NCBI GenBank assembly: GCA_948567375.1
Contig: OX419759.1
Span: 40,080,593 to 40,144,592, forward strand
Reading direction: 5' to 3'
Origin: Lunularia cruciata
Taxonomy: Eukaryota; Streptophyta; Marchantiopsida; Lunulariales; Lunulariaceae
Length of the DNA stretch: 64,000 nucleotides
Shown here: in pieces, positions 46,831 to 57,183 of the stretch
Layout: each line of letters opens with the position of its first letter
How positions within the stretch are numbered: position 1 is the first letter of the stretch
Notes under the pieces: model-generated
What the model was told of the DNA's origin: nothing
The model's input: the letters and a program-made list of their open reading frames with translations, nothing else
Databases searched by the model: none
Made by a program: the position numbers and the translations under genes

Positions 46831-47064
46831 CACCCGAGACATATTATCATAAATCCATGTTCCTTACAACAAATAAAAGAGAAAAGAAAATTTATCACAC
46901 CAAAAGCCTCATGGGTACACGTGGGCTATCCCAACGACAATGGTTAACTAAAGTTAGTCATAGCTAAGATAGAGGGTGTGGTGCCCACATTTTTTGTTTT
47001 TTTTCAAAATAAAGAAGAAGAAGTGTATAGAGAAGTCGGATTGCGCCTGTAAGGCTGAAGAAGG

Positions 47065-47173
47065 CAAAGAAAAGAGTCTTTGGGATGAAACCCAAAGTAA
47101 AGTGACTTCGGGTCATAAGGCAAAGTACTCAGAAATGCCCTGTCAGCATACAACCCAAAGTAAGGAGTCTTTG
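47065..47173 (+). repeat. Three palindromic subterminal boxes, CC copy 3
   Basis: CAAAGAAAAGAGTCTTTG (47065-47082), CAAAGTAAAGTGACTTCG (47093-47110) and CAAAGTAAGGAGTCTTTG (47156-47173) are near-palindromes with shared arms CAAAG and CTTYG. They are conserved in copy 1 with similar spacing and lie between the 5' end and the start codon. Confidence 0.6.
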
Positions 47174-47391
47174 TATCTGGGGAAGCTCAACCTAAGGCAA
47201 AGTCAGTCTAACAACCTTTCATCAGGGCGAGAAATTCAAGAAGGGACCGTTCAAAAACTGGTGGCCCATATGCGCAAAGGTTGATTGTTAGTGACAGGTG
47301 CATGCAAGAGGTGTGATTTCTTGGTAGAAACTCGAAGTGAAGAAAGACAAAGAAAGCGCAACTCTATAAAAATCAAACTCGCAACGACGAA

Positions 47392-49938
47392 ATGTCGAGT
47401 AATTCTCCTTTGCCGCTGAGAAGTCATCTTGCAGGTGATCATGGGAAGGGAAATAGAGTTGGAAACGTGTTAGTTTGTAAGGGAGAAGTCATAAGAGTGA
47501 ACTCAAGAGACAATGAGAAAGCAAGAGAGATGGGAGGAGGAAAGAAAAACTCTGAATTTGCAGTGAGAAATCATGCGATTCGGAGGTTAGATGTGATTGC
47601 TAGGATGAAAGTCTTGACCCAACTTTGGATCACTTTCTTGGCATGGAACTAGAATGTGAGTTTTCTAGGTTTCATGATAGAAATCATCGAGAGCAAGTGT
47701 CTTGATGGACCCAAGGAAGAAGGGAAGAGAGGAAATCCGGGTCGCTAGACAGAGTCGGATTGGAGACTAGTACTTGGGAAAGAAGTAGGCTCGGAGCATG
47801 GGGCCACGTTCTTGGGGAAGGGAGAGATAGCTCAAGAAACCCAAGAAGTGAGGGATGCATTCTCGTCAAAGTGGACAAAGAATAGGTACAAAGTCGAGAG
47901 CTACAAAGACCCTGTGAAGAGAGGAATTTTGAGTGCTCTGATGGCAATCCTGAAGTCGGAGAGAACAACGTATGTGATGAAACACCAAGCGGTGTTCTTT
48001 CACAAGTTATTTGCAAGAGAACTGATCAATTGGGCGAGGTGTTTCCATGGGAGAACGCGACAAATGGTGTGGAATCTGTGGGATAAATCGCCTCCACACT
48101 ACATCGTGTCGTTTGTAGTGCATTTCTACCTCAGGTTGAATTTGCTAAACTCGGTGGAGCAAACTCGGATGGTGTCGCATTTCCATCTCAATTTGTGAAA
48201 GGAGGTCAATATAGAAGAGCAGCAGTACATTTTGCAAATCAGGAGCACCAATGAGTACTATAAAGTGAGTACTTTGAACTCAAAGAAGAGAAGTCGGCAG
48301 GGGGAAGCTGAAGACACAAAGAAACCTCGGAAGACCAAGAGAGGAAACCCAAGGTGAGGTATGGTGGTGATCGAGTTGGAAGATGAAGACTCGGAAGGTG
48401 ATGCCGAGCTCAAGACCGAAGACTTGGAGCACAAGGAGGAACCCGAGCTAACGATACAGAGTGGAGATATGAGTAGTGATAGCAATGAAGGAGGAGAAAT
48501 GACATTGGCGCCAGCTGCTACAGAAGAAGAAGAAGAAGTGCAGGCAGAGATCGAGGCCGAGGACAACATGAAGTTGGAAGACGAAGTACCCGAAGCAGAA
48601 GAAAAGATTGCAGTTCAGAGAGGAGTTTGCTCAAGACGTTAGGCAAAGTACGATGCAGGCCCGAGTAATGTGCAAGAAGAAGTGAATGCAAGCTCGGGAA
48701 GCAAGGCGTCCATTTCTATACGAAGACTGCAGAGAAGAACACGAGTATTGGATGAACAAGAAGTACAAAGAGAAGTGGCCATGCAAGAAGAAGTAAACCC
48801 GAGCAATGGAGTCGAGTACCTGCGAGATGTGGTATGTCCTCTTTTGGTAAAGTTGGAGTACAAGGAGAAGGAGATGCAGTCGACTTGTCTAGAGGTAAAG
48901 ATTGTATTGCAAGTGTTGTCCCGATTAGAAGAAGAGAATTCGGAGTTGAAGAAGAGTATAACCCGAGGTGAGGAAGAGAGGGAAGTACTACGAGCGGAGG
49001 CAATAGTGAGGACTTAGGTAATTGAAGACCTGAAGAGAGAAGTGAGATATCAAGACGATCTTGTGAAGAAGAGTGACATAGCAAGGGAGAGACAAGTAGC
49101 AAAATACTAGATCTTGAAGCAACAGTTTGCTGATTCAAGAGTAGAAGTTATCCATGCTATGGCGAGAGTAGCAGCGAAGGATCAAGAGCTAGATAGGGTG
49201 ATGGAGGGTGTCGAGGAGAAGAAGCAACTTTGGCAAAGAGAGTTGGCAGCATAGTATAGGGCAGAAGAGAGATTACAAGAGTTACTTCGTAATCAGGAGG
49301 AGAAGGTTGTACAAAAGGAGAAGGAGAAGGAGACAATGAAAGCCGAGTTTGAAGCGGAATTTGTGATGTACAGGGAGGACTGGCTTGCAGATCAAGAGCA
49401 AGAGAGGATGATGAGATTGGAGCCATTGAAGGAGATTGTACTCAAGATGAATGCAATGTTGAGTACAAAAGCCAGTGTTTGGATTGAAGAGACAAGGCTG
49501 CACGAGTTGAAGTTGTTGGTGTAGGAGACAAGGCAAAGACAGGTGAAAGATACAGATTTGAACGCGTTGTTGATAAGTCTCCGGACTCGTGTAGACAGGA
49601 AGATATTAGAAGTAGAAGATAATATTGCAATCAGATTAGACTTAGTGAAAATAGAGATAGAAAAACTTTGGAAAGATGTTAGAGCCAAACCCAAAGTAGA
49701 TAACATAGGAGTGCAGATGTCTTCGGAGTTAGAGATGGAGACATTGGAGAAGAGTGGGTTGAGCAATGAAGAGTTAGATAGATTACCCACTAGTGGAATT
49801 TCAGATCAGGAAAGAGAATTGTTGGATCTGGTAGAAGAAGTAGAAGATGTGAAACCCGAGGACAGAGTAGTAGGAAGTAAGATTACTTTGGGTTTGGGTT
49901 TGAAAGGCGATGACAAAGTAGACATTGGATCGGGTTAG
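47392..49938 (+). pseudogene. CC element protein, acidic coiled-coil, copy 3
   Basis: The start ATG at 47392 opens MSSNSPLPLRSHL, shared with copy 1, and the end after KVDIGSG is at 49938, about 849 codons. The N-terminal domain shows AVRNHAIRRLDVIARMKVL (about residues 60-80), then SYKDPVKRGILSALMAILK and AVFFHKLFARELINWARCF. The acidic zone lies at 48.36-48.64 kb, the coiled coil at 48.67-49.5 kb (LSRLEEENSELKK), and a conserved C-terminal helix has DLNALLISLRTRVD at about 49.55 kb. Stops occur at about 47.65, 47.75, 48.2, 48.64, 49.02, 49.1, 49.25 and 49.52 kb; several are TAG where copy 1 has a sense codon. No signal peptide, membrane segment or enzymatic motif is seen. Function unknown. 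Confidence 0.65.
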
Positions 49939-50732
49939 TAACAGTTTTGAGATTTGAAGAGGCAGATATGAAGAGATTCATTGTCATTTTGGATCTACAG
50001 GTTAGAAAAGTTGTTGTAGAATGGTATAGTTGTTAGAACTGTCAATTTGTTCACTACTTAAGAGTGGCATTTGGAGAGAAATGTTGTTAAGTGCTCATAA
50101 TTTTTGAGAATAGATAAAGCAAAGTGCTGTGACATAGTGCTCGTTGCTTGAGCTTGATTCTGAGTATCAACTTTGTACTTGTGTTTGTGCGTGTGTGAAG
50201 AAAGTCAAAGTGCAAGTCAGAGTGCTTATTGGATGTTGGATTCCACAGCCTTGATCTTCATTCTATGTGTTTGATCCTGAGTGAAGTGCAATCAAAGCAA
50301 TGCCTTGATAGATCAAAGAGGAATTGTAGTGTTGGTAGTATTCTTCATTTGTGAGTGCAGTGCAAGGTTGATGTGAAGCAATTTAGATCAAGGAAGTTGT
50401 GCCTTCAGTGGAGGGGTGGAACACAATTTTGAGGCAAAGTCATTTTGTAGTGAAGTGCCATTTTTGGGAGAGCCTAAATCATCACAATCAAGATTGTTTG
50501 GAAAGATTTGATGGAGTTGTGATTAAGGAGTGTGAATTCATGAGAAGACTGCAAATTAGTGCTTGTTACTCTCTTTTGGGTGTGGTTTCTACCTGAGAGA
50601 TTAAAGACGCAACCAAGAAGAACTATATGTTACTGTTTGACTTCGTATTTGACCAATTCTGACTCGTATCTTTGTGGGAATAAACTTTACTTACCCGATT
50701 ACTGCAAAAGTGATATTTGTTGAGTTGTCACA

Positions 50733-51282
50733 GAAAGGACCTTACTTTAGAGGAAGTAGAAAAGATGAGCACCTCTATTTTGGATTTTAGTGTGTTGACT
50801 TGGTATTATTCCTAAGTGTTTGGCTTTGAGGAAAGAGTTGAGAACTCTTGGGCCCGCAGACCTTTTTGTTTTGGATTCTTCTTTAGTCCAAGGATAGCCC
50901 ATGTGACGGAATCCTTGACTTAGTGGTTGGGTCAAGATAAGACCACATGCTTAGGGGAATATACCCATGTGAATGGATATTCCTTTCTACTTTTTGACTT
51001 TACTTGACTTTTAGTCTAGTAACTTGAGTTACTACGGTAATTAGTAACTTTGGTACGTAACTATTTCACAGGTATATAAACAATGGGTGAGGAGGTACTC
51101 ATCATCCTTTCATTTGCAACTATCTCTCTCTCATTGAGTTCTCTAGTGAGCAATGTCTTGAGTCTTGGAGTGTTAGCCTTAGAGGAGTATGATGGAGTTT
51201 GGATTCCTTGCCTTCTTAGTCCATGGTGTGCTACCATAATAGCCATCAGAGGTTCATCTTGAGTGGGAGATTGGCCGGCTCA
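50733..51282 (+). repeat. LTR-like fragment with TATA box
   Basis: No coding region is recognised. A TATA-type sequence, GGTATATAAAC at about 51071-51081, lies about 200 bases before the junction with MT-gypsy copy B. It is followed by CTCTCTCATTGAG and a G/T-rich stretch, an arrangement seen in LTR promoters. No partner LTR or clear TG...CA ends were found, so the element type is unknown. Confidence 0.3.
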
Positions 51283-52299
51283 CAAGATTGACAAGCTGAG
51301 GAGCTTGTAAGAGTTCTAGCAGAAGGCTGGAGAGAGCCTACATGAGGCATACACTCGCATGAGGCAGCTGATCTGTTTCACTTAGGGAGTGACTGAGGCC
51401 CAGGCAGTCCAGTTTTGGTATGGGATATTGGACAAGGAGTTGCAACGTAGAGTTTGTGATGCTACGTTGTTACAAGCTACTTTGCCTACTTTGGCAATGG
51501 TCTTTGGTTTAGCTGAGTGTATTGAGCTCAACATGGTGGAGGAGTGAGTGGTGATATTTGGATTTGGTAGGGAGACCTCATCCACGCCTATGACCTTTTC
51601 TAGAGTGCAGCAAAGGACACCACGCCCAGTTGGTTTTTGAGGATAGGATGGACAACCCAAATCCTATAGAGCGAGTGAAGAGCCTAGTGGAGTTAGACCC
51701 TTACCTTCATTTGCGGGTCAACAGTAGCCAGTGAGTGGTGGTGTTGCTTGTTGGACTTGTGGTGGACCTCACCATCGGAGAGAGTGTACTCAGGGCAGTG
51801 GACCTGATACCTCAGGTGCATCACAGCCAACACAAAGGCAGTGTGAGCATTGCCATAGATTTGGTAACACTAGTGACTGGTGTTTTGACCTAACCCGGAG
51901 TTACGGAGTGGTAGGGCTGCTATGGTAGGTAGTAGAGGAACTCCAATTCATGGAGGACAAGGTGGTAGAGGATCTACACCTAGTAGGAGTGCAGTACCTG
52001 CCCTTACTTTTGACACAGCTATGGCTACTCGGATTGAGCAGTTGGAGTAGAGATTGGCTAGTATGGCTATTGCTCAAAGGAGATCAGATTCGGGTGCTGA
52101 GGCTTCCACCTCATATGCTGGTGATAGAGATGCTTTGGACTTCATGTGCGGAGCAGCACAAGTGGATGCATCTGCAACAGTGACTAGGAGTGCAATATGT
52201 GCTCCTAAGCCTAAAGGAGCATCAATGGAGTTGGACCCATAGAGAGGAGAGGTTGGGAGACAAGTCAGACTTCCCTAGTCTTTCACGCTATCTAAGGCA
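51283..52299 (+). pseudogene. gag remnant, MT-gypsy copy B
   Basis: The helical part of gag is readable (EAYTRMRQLICFT, AVQFWYGILDKELQRRVCDA, FGLAECIELNMVEE). The first zinc knuckle is intact, CWTCGGPHHRREC, at about 51.75 kb; the second reads CEHCHRFGNTSDWC, so its zinc-binding His is replaced by Asn. Several former CAG codons are TAG. A frameshift near 51.89 kb breaks the frame after the second knuckle. Confidence 0.65.
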
Positions 52300-53172
52300 T
52301 TGCAGATGACATCCATGGTTCCTAGACGTCCTAGTGTGGGTGTGGTAGGTGGTGATGGAGTACATGATGGACTACCTGCTAGTCAGCCACCTACCACTAC
52401 ACAGACTAAGTCTAGCATTATGTTGGGGGCGGCTCAGCTGATTATGCGGCGTCCTTTGTTTTTTGCTAGTGACATGTTTACATTGGGAGTTGACCCAGCC
52501 CTAATGTTCCAGTTGGTTGCCACACTTTGTGAGAGTAGGGATGATGTGGTTCCTACTACTAGGGCAGAGGTGGTTGATAGTGGAGCTGACTTGGTTGAGG
52601 AGCACGGGATTTGTTCAGCAACTAGTGGTTTATGGCAGGCAACAACTGCTAGACTAGAGGAGTTGCCAACTAGACCGGCCTTTGAGAGCACACGGTTCAC
52701 ACCTGGTGTTGTCCTATTGGATAACCAGAGGGGGATTTTCCATTTGGTGGGACCTTCAGGGAAGGTCTATACACCACAGAGAGTCTTGTTAGACTTTGGT
52801 GTGCAGCCCCTTATGTTGGGGAAGGCGACAGTTGTCGGTTTGGAGCAACGGAAGACCGATGTGGAGAGGTGTCCATTTCAGATCCAGACATCTCTAGGTG
52901 GTGGTTTGACACAGTACATCACACGTTGGGAGCTTGTTGTCCATGTTCAGCCTGGTCATCTGACTGATAGCTTGGTGGTGAGAGCTCAGGCTATTACGAC
53001 AATAGCTAAGTCATATAATGTGCTAGTTGGGAGAGTAGTGTTATACCCCATGGGTTTCAGCATTGACTATTGGGAGGAGACAGCCTCTTATAGACCTGGT
53101 TGGCAGTCTAGTGAGGGACAGGTATGTCACCTACCAGTATGCTTCAGTAGTGGCAGTCTTGGCTTACTATAG
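52300..53172 (+). pseudogene. Protease region, MT-gypsy copy B (290-codon open frame)
   Basis: The longest open frame of this copy. It covers the end of gag (MLGAAQLIMRRPLFF) and the protease block VYTPQRVLLDFGVQPLMLG at about 52.78 kb. The catalytic D-S-G of copy C is D-F-G here, so the enzyme would be inactive; copy A shares the same Ser-to-Phe change. Downstream YPMGFSIDYWEETASYRPG is kept. The frame ends at a TAG in the GSLGLL-stop-SGT block where copy A has CAG. Confidence 0.65.
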
Positions 53173-53757
53173 TCCGGGACCATGGCAGCATCAGTTTTAG
53201 CTTTAAGTGGTGCAGTTACTTGGCCTGTTGACTTGTTGGAGGGGAATGCCCATGCAGAGGATAATCTAGTATGAGAAGAGATCACTCGGCTTTGGAGTAC
53301 AAGTGGGATTGTTCCATCCACCTCGGATGTTCCATTGTGGAGTTCAGAGGAGGCGTTGCAATAGCATGCAGATCAGTTGGTGCAGCAGACTTGGAGTGGA
53401 GCCTTCGTACCATCAGGAGATGAGTGTGAGGATCAGCCTCTAGAGGCAATTGCTTTGACACCTCTGGATACCACACTCATTTCTTGGCAATATGTAGTAG
53501 AGTGGATATGCCTATTGGAGTTGTTTGGTGGGATCAACACCGGACTAGCTGCGGTGTCATGCAATTGTGTGCCATGCCACCTCCCAAACATTGATGGTAC
53601 TATGGGCCCAAGCTTGGCACTTGTACATGCAGGCTTGAGGTGTATGTTATGTGGCTCTTCTGGTGGAGCTGCTACTATGTTAGTGTGTGATAGCTGTTCA
53701 AGAGGATGGCATATGGCATGTATGACTCCTCCCCTCATGGTGGTTCTTCAGGGATAG
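53173..53757 (+). pseudogene. Deletion product joining methyltransferase motif I to integrase tail and PHD finger
   Basis: After PSGDECEDQPLEAIALTPL, the frame gives motif I (ICLLELFGGINTGLAAV, about 53.50-53.56 kb). It then joins in frame to CNCVPCHLPNIDG, the region after the integrase in copy C, at about 53.56 kb. The PHD finger follows: CMLCG, MLVCDSC, GWHMACMTPPL. A TAG at 53.755 kb follows LQG. Beyond it the frame reads W-L-stop-P-R-C, so the penultimate zinc Cys codon TGT has become TGA. The fusion is a deletion by-product and has no catalytic centre. Confidence 0.7.
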
Positions 53758-53935
53758 TGGTTATGACCTAGATGTACTTGACCTATAGCTAGTTCATTCT
53801 TTATATGGTATAAATTGCAGAGAGGCGACTAACGATGGGGCTCCATAACACCCGGCCTCCTGATCTTTATCCATTATAGGGTATACCATATACATAGAAT
53901 AGATGACTATCTGGAGTTAGAGGGACCTAACTGCC

Positions 53936-53950
53936 AGCTAGGAAGGAGAT
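53936..53950 (+). other. Polypurine tract, MT-gypsy copy B
   Basis: CTAGGAAGGAGAT directly precedes the LTR start TGTGGCACTTTAG at 53951. Copy C has CTAGGAGGGCGAT at the same place. Confidence 0.55.
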
Positions 53951-54315
53951 TGTGGCACTTTAGAGTCTATGTATGACTTATGTGTGAGTTGTGTTTCTAT
54001 AGTGTATGATGTTGACAACAATGTATGTTGTGTAGCGATGTATATACGCACAACAACTATCACACCATTTGTAGTGTCGCATCTAGATTACTTGGACACT
54101 AGAGTTGCAATGATAGTAGTTAGAGTTATTTTAGTTATTTCTCAAAGACTACTTTCTGACTGTCAGATTTCATGTTGGAGTACTGACTTCACGGTAGGGC
54201 CCACCGTCACTTTGCACCATTTGCACCATTGAGTGTGCCGTTAGTGGGACCGTTAGGATTTCAGACCTAGCTTGAGTGCAAGGGTATACTTTTGAAGTGC
54301 AGCTCCAGAGAGCTC
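53951..54315 (+). repeat. Truncated 3' LTR, MT-gypsy copy B
   Basis: Begins TGTGGCACTTTAGAGTC and passes through TCACACCATTTGTAGTGTCG (54060) and CTTCACGGTAGGGCCCACCG. It ends at CAGAGAGCTC, where gypsy-2 LTR sequence takes over. Confidence 0.7.
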
Positions 54316-54412
54316 TATAACACCCATTTGTGTAGGTGTGTGGTATTGTGATATTTAGCTTGGTATTACAACTAATTGAGGATATTATTTATATATAGAT
54401 AAGGATGGTGTC
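54316..54412 (+). repeat. Fragment of gypsy-2 LTR
   Basis: TATAACACCCATTTGTGT onward matches the first ~100 bases of the gypsy-2 LTR at 44046 (TAGCTTGGTATTACAA block). It is wedged between the LTRs of MT-gypsy copies B and C. No rest of gypsy-2 is present here. Confidence 0.7.
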
Positions 54413-54513
54413 GTGCGTATATACATTGCTACACAACATACATTGTTGTCAACATCATACACTATAAAAGCACAACTCACACATAAGTCATACATAGACT
54501 CTAAAGTGCCACA
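54413..54513 (-). repeat. Extra fragment of MT-gypsy LTR start
   Basis: On the - strand it starts TGTGGCACTTTAGAGTC at 54513 and ends at GTATATACGCAC. It repeats the first ~100 bases of the LTR of copy C (54972-55070) and follows directly after the truncated copy-C LTR in the same orientation. Confidence 0.65.
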
Positions 54514-55070
54514 ATAATCAGATTGCTTAACATTCTCAACTCAACTCAACTCAGATCAGTACTTGATCTGTCACTCTATAAACTGCCAACAACTGGGCAC
54601 TGATTACAGTCAAGCCACACCCACTCAAGTATAGAGAATCCAGGTGACGCTCGCTGGCCTCTGTCCACCATAGCCAGGAACTCGAAGGCTCAACATCAGA
54701 GAAGTGAGCTCTCTGGAGCTCATTTCAAAACTATACACCCTGGACTCGAGCTAGCCCTGAAACCCTAACGGTCCCGCTGATGGCACACTCGATGGTGCAA
54801 ACGGTGCAAAGTGACGGTGGGCCCCACCGTGAAGTCAGTACCCCAAACACAAAATCTAACCGTCGGAAAGTAGTCCCTGAGAAACTGCTAGAATAACTCT
54901 AACTACCATCACTGGAACTCCAATGTCCGAGCATCTAGATGCGGAACTACAAATGGCGTGACAGCTGTCTTGCATATATACATCGCTACACAATATACAT
55001 CGCTGTCAACATCATACACTATAAAAGCACAACTCACACATAAGTCATACATAGACTCTAAAGTGCCACA
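54514..55070 (-). repeat. Truncated 3' LTR of MT-gypsy copy C
   Basis: In sense it runs from TGTGGCACTTTAG (55070) through TGTCACGCCATTTGTAG (54963) and ends at CAATCTGATTA near 54519. The LTR should be about 1.4 kb, judged from copy A plus the missing start, so more than half is lost. Confidence 0.7.
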
Positions 55071-55085
55071 ATCGCCCTCCTAGCT
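55071..55085 (-). other. Polypurine tract, MT-gypsy copy C
   Basis: In sense, AGCTAGGAGGGCGAT directly precedes the LTR start TGTGGCAC, as in copy B. Confidence 0.55.
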
Positions 55086-55239
55086 GGCGGTTAGGTCCCT
55101 CTAACTCTAGATAGCCATCTACTCTAAGTATATGGTATACCCTCTAATGGGCAAAGATCAGAAGGCCGGGTGCTATGGAGCCCCATCATTAGTCGCCTGT
55201 CTGCAATCTATACCATATAAAGAATGAACTAGCTATAGG

Positions 55240-57159
55240 TCAAGTACATCTAGGACATAACCACTATCCCTGAGGAACCACCATGAGGGGAGGAGTCATA
55301 CATGCCATATGCCATCCTCTCGAACAGCTATCACACACTAACATAGTAGCAGCTCCACCAAAAGAGCCACATAACATACACCTCAAGCCTGCACGTACAA
55401 GTGCCAAGCTTGGGTCCATAGTACCATCAATGTTTGGAAGGTGGCATGGCACACAATTGCGCACATGATCCTTCCAAACAACACCATCACGTCCTTCTAA
55501 CACGAGGACTCCAGATGGCAAAACCTCGCACACTCTCAAGATAGTGCGGCCTATAGAAACATCAAGTGTCGTTGGTGTTGTCTGCTGTAGATATACATAG
55601 TCGCCTGGATGATGAAATCGATGGATCGAGGGTCTATAACCTCCTCCTCGAATGGTAGCATAGCGTAAAGTATCTCTATGCTGAGCAATCACCAAGTTCT
55701 CAAAGGCCATCGGCATCACTCTCCAAAAGATCTCTGCATGCTGAGAACATGTGCTCATCCATACATCGGGGTCATCCAAGTCCAAAACTACAGTAGCATC
55801 TCGACGAATGGCTGCAGGTAAATCTGGATCTTGTCCATAGAGTAGAAAGTATGGAGAGAAGGATGCTAAGGAGGCTTGCCGGCTGAACCGATAGCCCATG
55901 GCCAACCAAGGTAACTGGAGATCCCAATCTCCCAAGTGGCCTCTTTGCAAACCATACTTTTGCAATCCTCTCTTCACCGTCTGAACCACTCTCTCTGCTA
56001 AGCCATCTGCCTCAGGGTGATCTTGGGATGTAGTACGATGATCAATCAAAGCCTTGTCACACAAGACCTGAAACTCTCCCAAGAACTCTGTACCCTGATC
56101 AGTCAAAACCTCAGCTGGTGCACCAAAATGACTAAGAACTCGATCCAGGAACAAGTAAGTTGTCCCTTCACTAGACTTGTCAGGAAGTGCCACCAACTCA
56201 ATCCACTTGGAAAAGTGCTCCACCATCACCAAAACATACCGATGATGTCTCACAGTCAGCGGTAAAGGCCCGGCGAAGTCCAAACTCCAACGGTAACCCA
56301 ATCCCATGATAGGTAATGGATGTAACTGTGGCGTAGGAGCATTGAATGATGCTCTAACTCGGTCACAAACCATACATCTGGCAACAAACTGCTGTACCTC
56401 GGTCTGCATACCGTGCCACCAATAATGACTCTGGAGTAAGCTATATGTACGCTTTACTCCAAAATGTCCTAGCTCCTCATCAGCATGACGGACCAACTGT
56501 GGTCTCTGTGATGGAAGTGGTACTACTTGCACTCTACCATCCTCCCATACAGGCAAAAGGTGTCTACCCTCCAATCTGAACCGTCTGGCTCGCTGAAGAA
56601 CACGGTCTCTCTCCTTGGCCCCAATTGTGCCACCCACAACACCAGTGCAAAGATAGTCCATCACTAAGACATCATCATGAATGTCTCGCTGAACTGTACC
56701 AATATCTTTTGGATCTGTGACCTCAATAACTCCTCCTGTATGTGCTAAGAGAGATACCACCAAAGTCTCTGCAAATATACATAGAAAGGCCAATGCATGC
56801 CAACCTGGCACCATCTCCTCATCTTTCTCACCATGCCAACGTGCTCCGGTCTGATCCTGCTGGCTGGGACATGGGTTTCTACTCAACCCATCTGCATCAC
56901 GGTTCACCACTCCAGGTCTGTGAACAACCGTGAAATCATACTCTTGTAAAATCAGAGCCCATCGTGCAAGCTTCCCTGAAAGCTTGTCGGACTCCATCAA
57001 CCACTTCAGCGGCTGATGATCAGGGTTGAGAGTGAAGGGGTTACCAAATAGGTAACATTGGAAATGTGCTACTGCCCAAACTGCTGCCAAGCACTCTCCC
57101 TCATATGAACTATACTTCGCCTCCGCTGAATTGTTGGAGTGACTAGCATAGGCCACCAC
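55240..57159 (-). CDS. RNase H (C-terminal part), integrase and PHD finger, MT-gypsy copy C
   Basis: A 631-codon open frame (57159 to the TAG at 55264-55266) bounded upstream by a TAG at 57183-57185 where copy A has CAG. Residues 1-110 are the end of RNase H and the connection (YASHSNNSAEAKYSSYEGEC, HRPGVVNRDADGLSR). About 220-275 is the integrase HHCC zinc site (HADEELGHFGVK, CMVCDRV). The catalytic triad is Asp near 293 (SLDFAGPL), Asp near 355 (LTDQGTEF) and Glu near 386 (ADGLAERVVQ). The tail has VRNCVPCHLPNIDG and then a PHD finger from about 592: CMLCG, MLVCDSC, RGWHMACMTPPL. After the TAG, the frame goes on W-L-C-P-R-C to a TGA at 55240, supplying the last zinc pair. No ATG marks the start; it is part of a polyprotein. 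Confidence 0.8.
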
Positions 57160-57183
57160 AAACTCCTTCTCCTCATCATCATG

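Larger units (their letters stand above)
46977..50732 (+). mobile_element. CC element copy 3 (+), complete
   Basis: Runs from TGTGGTGCCCACA at 46977 to GAGTTGTCACA at 50732, 3756 bp, collinear with copy 1. Flanks are GAGGG (46972-46976) and GAAAG (50733-50737), three of five bases equal and both differences G/A transitions, so a decayed 5-bp duplication is possible. The last ~50 bases are nearly the same in all three copies (ACTTTACTTACCYGATTAC block). There is no internal direct terminal repeat and no recognised polymerase or transposase. Confidence 0.75.
51283..54315 (+). mobile_element. MT-gypsy copy B: internally deleted, 5'-truncated
   Basis: Starts abruptly inside gag at AGATTGACAAGCTGAGG, equivalent to about 32.73 kb in copy A, and continues through protease into methyltransferase motif I. 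A deletion of over 4 kb then joins the methyltransferase directly to the integrase C-terminus and PHD finger. The 3' LTR begins at 53951 and is cut at 54315 by a gypsy-2 LTR fragment. It forms an inverted pair with copy C to its right. Confidence 0.75.

Noticed and set aside
55283..55468. Plus-strand frame opposite the PHD finger
   Set aside because: It is the antisense shadow of the integrase tail and PHD region.
55264..57159. Integrase with a chromodomain (chromovirus)
   Set aside because: No chromodomain aromatic cage pattern is seen after the integrase; the Cys/His pattern is that of a PHD finger.
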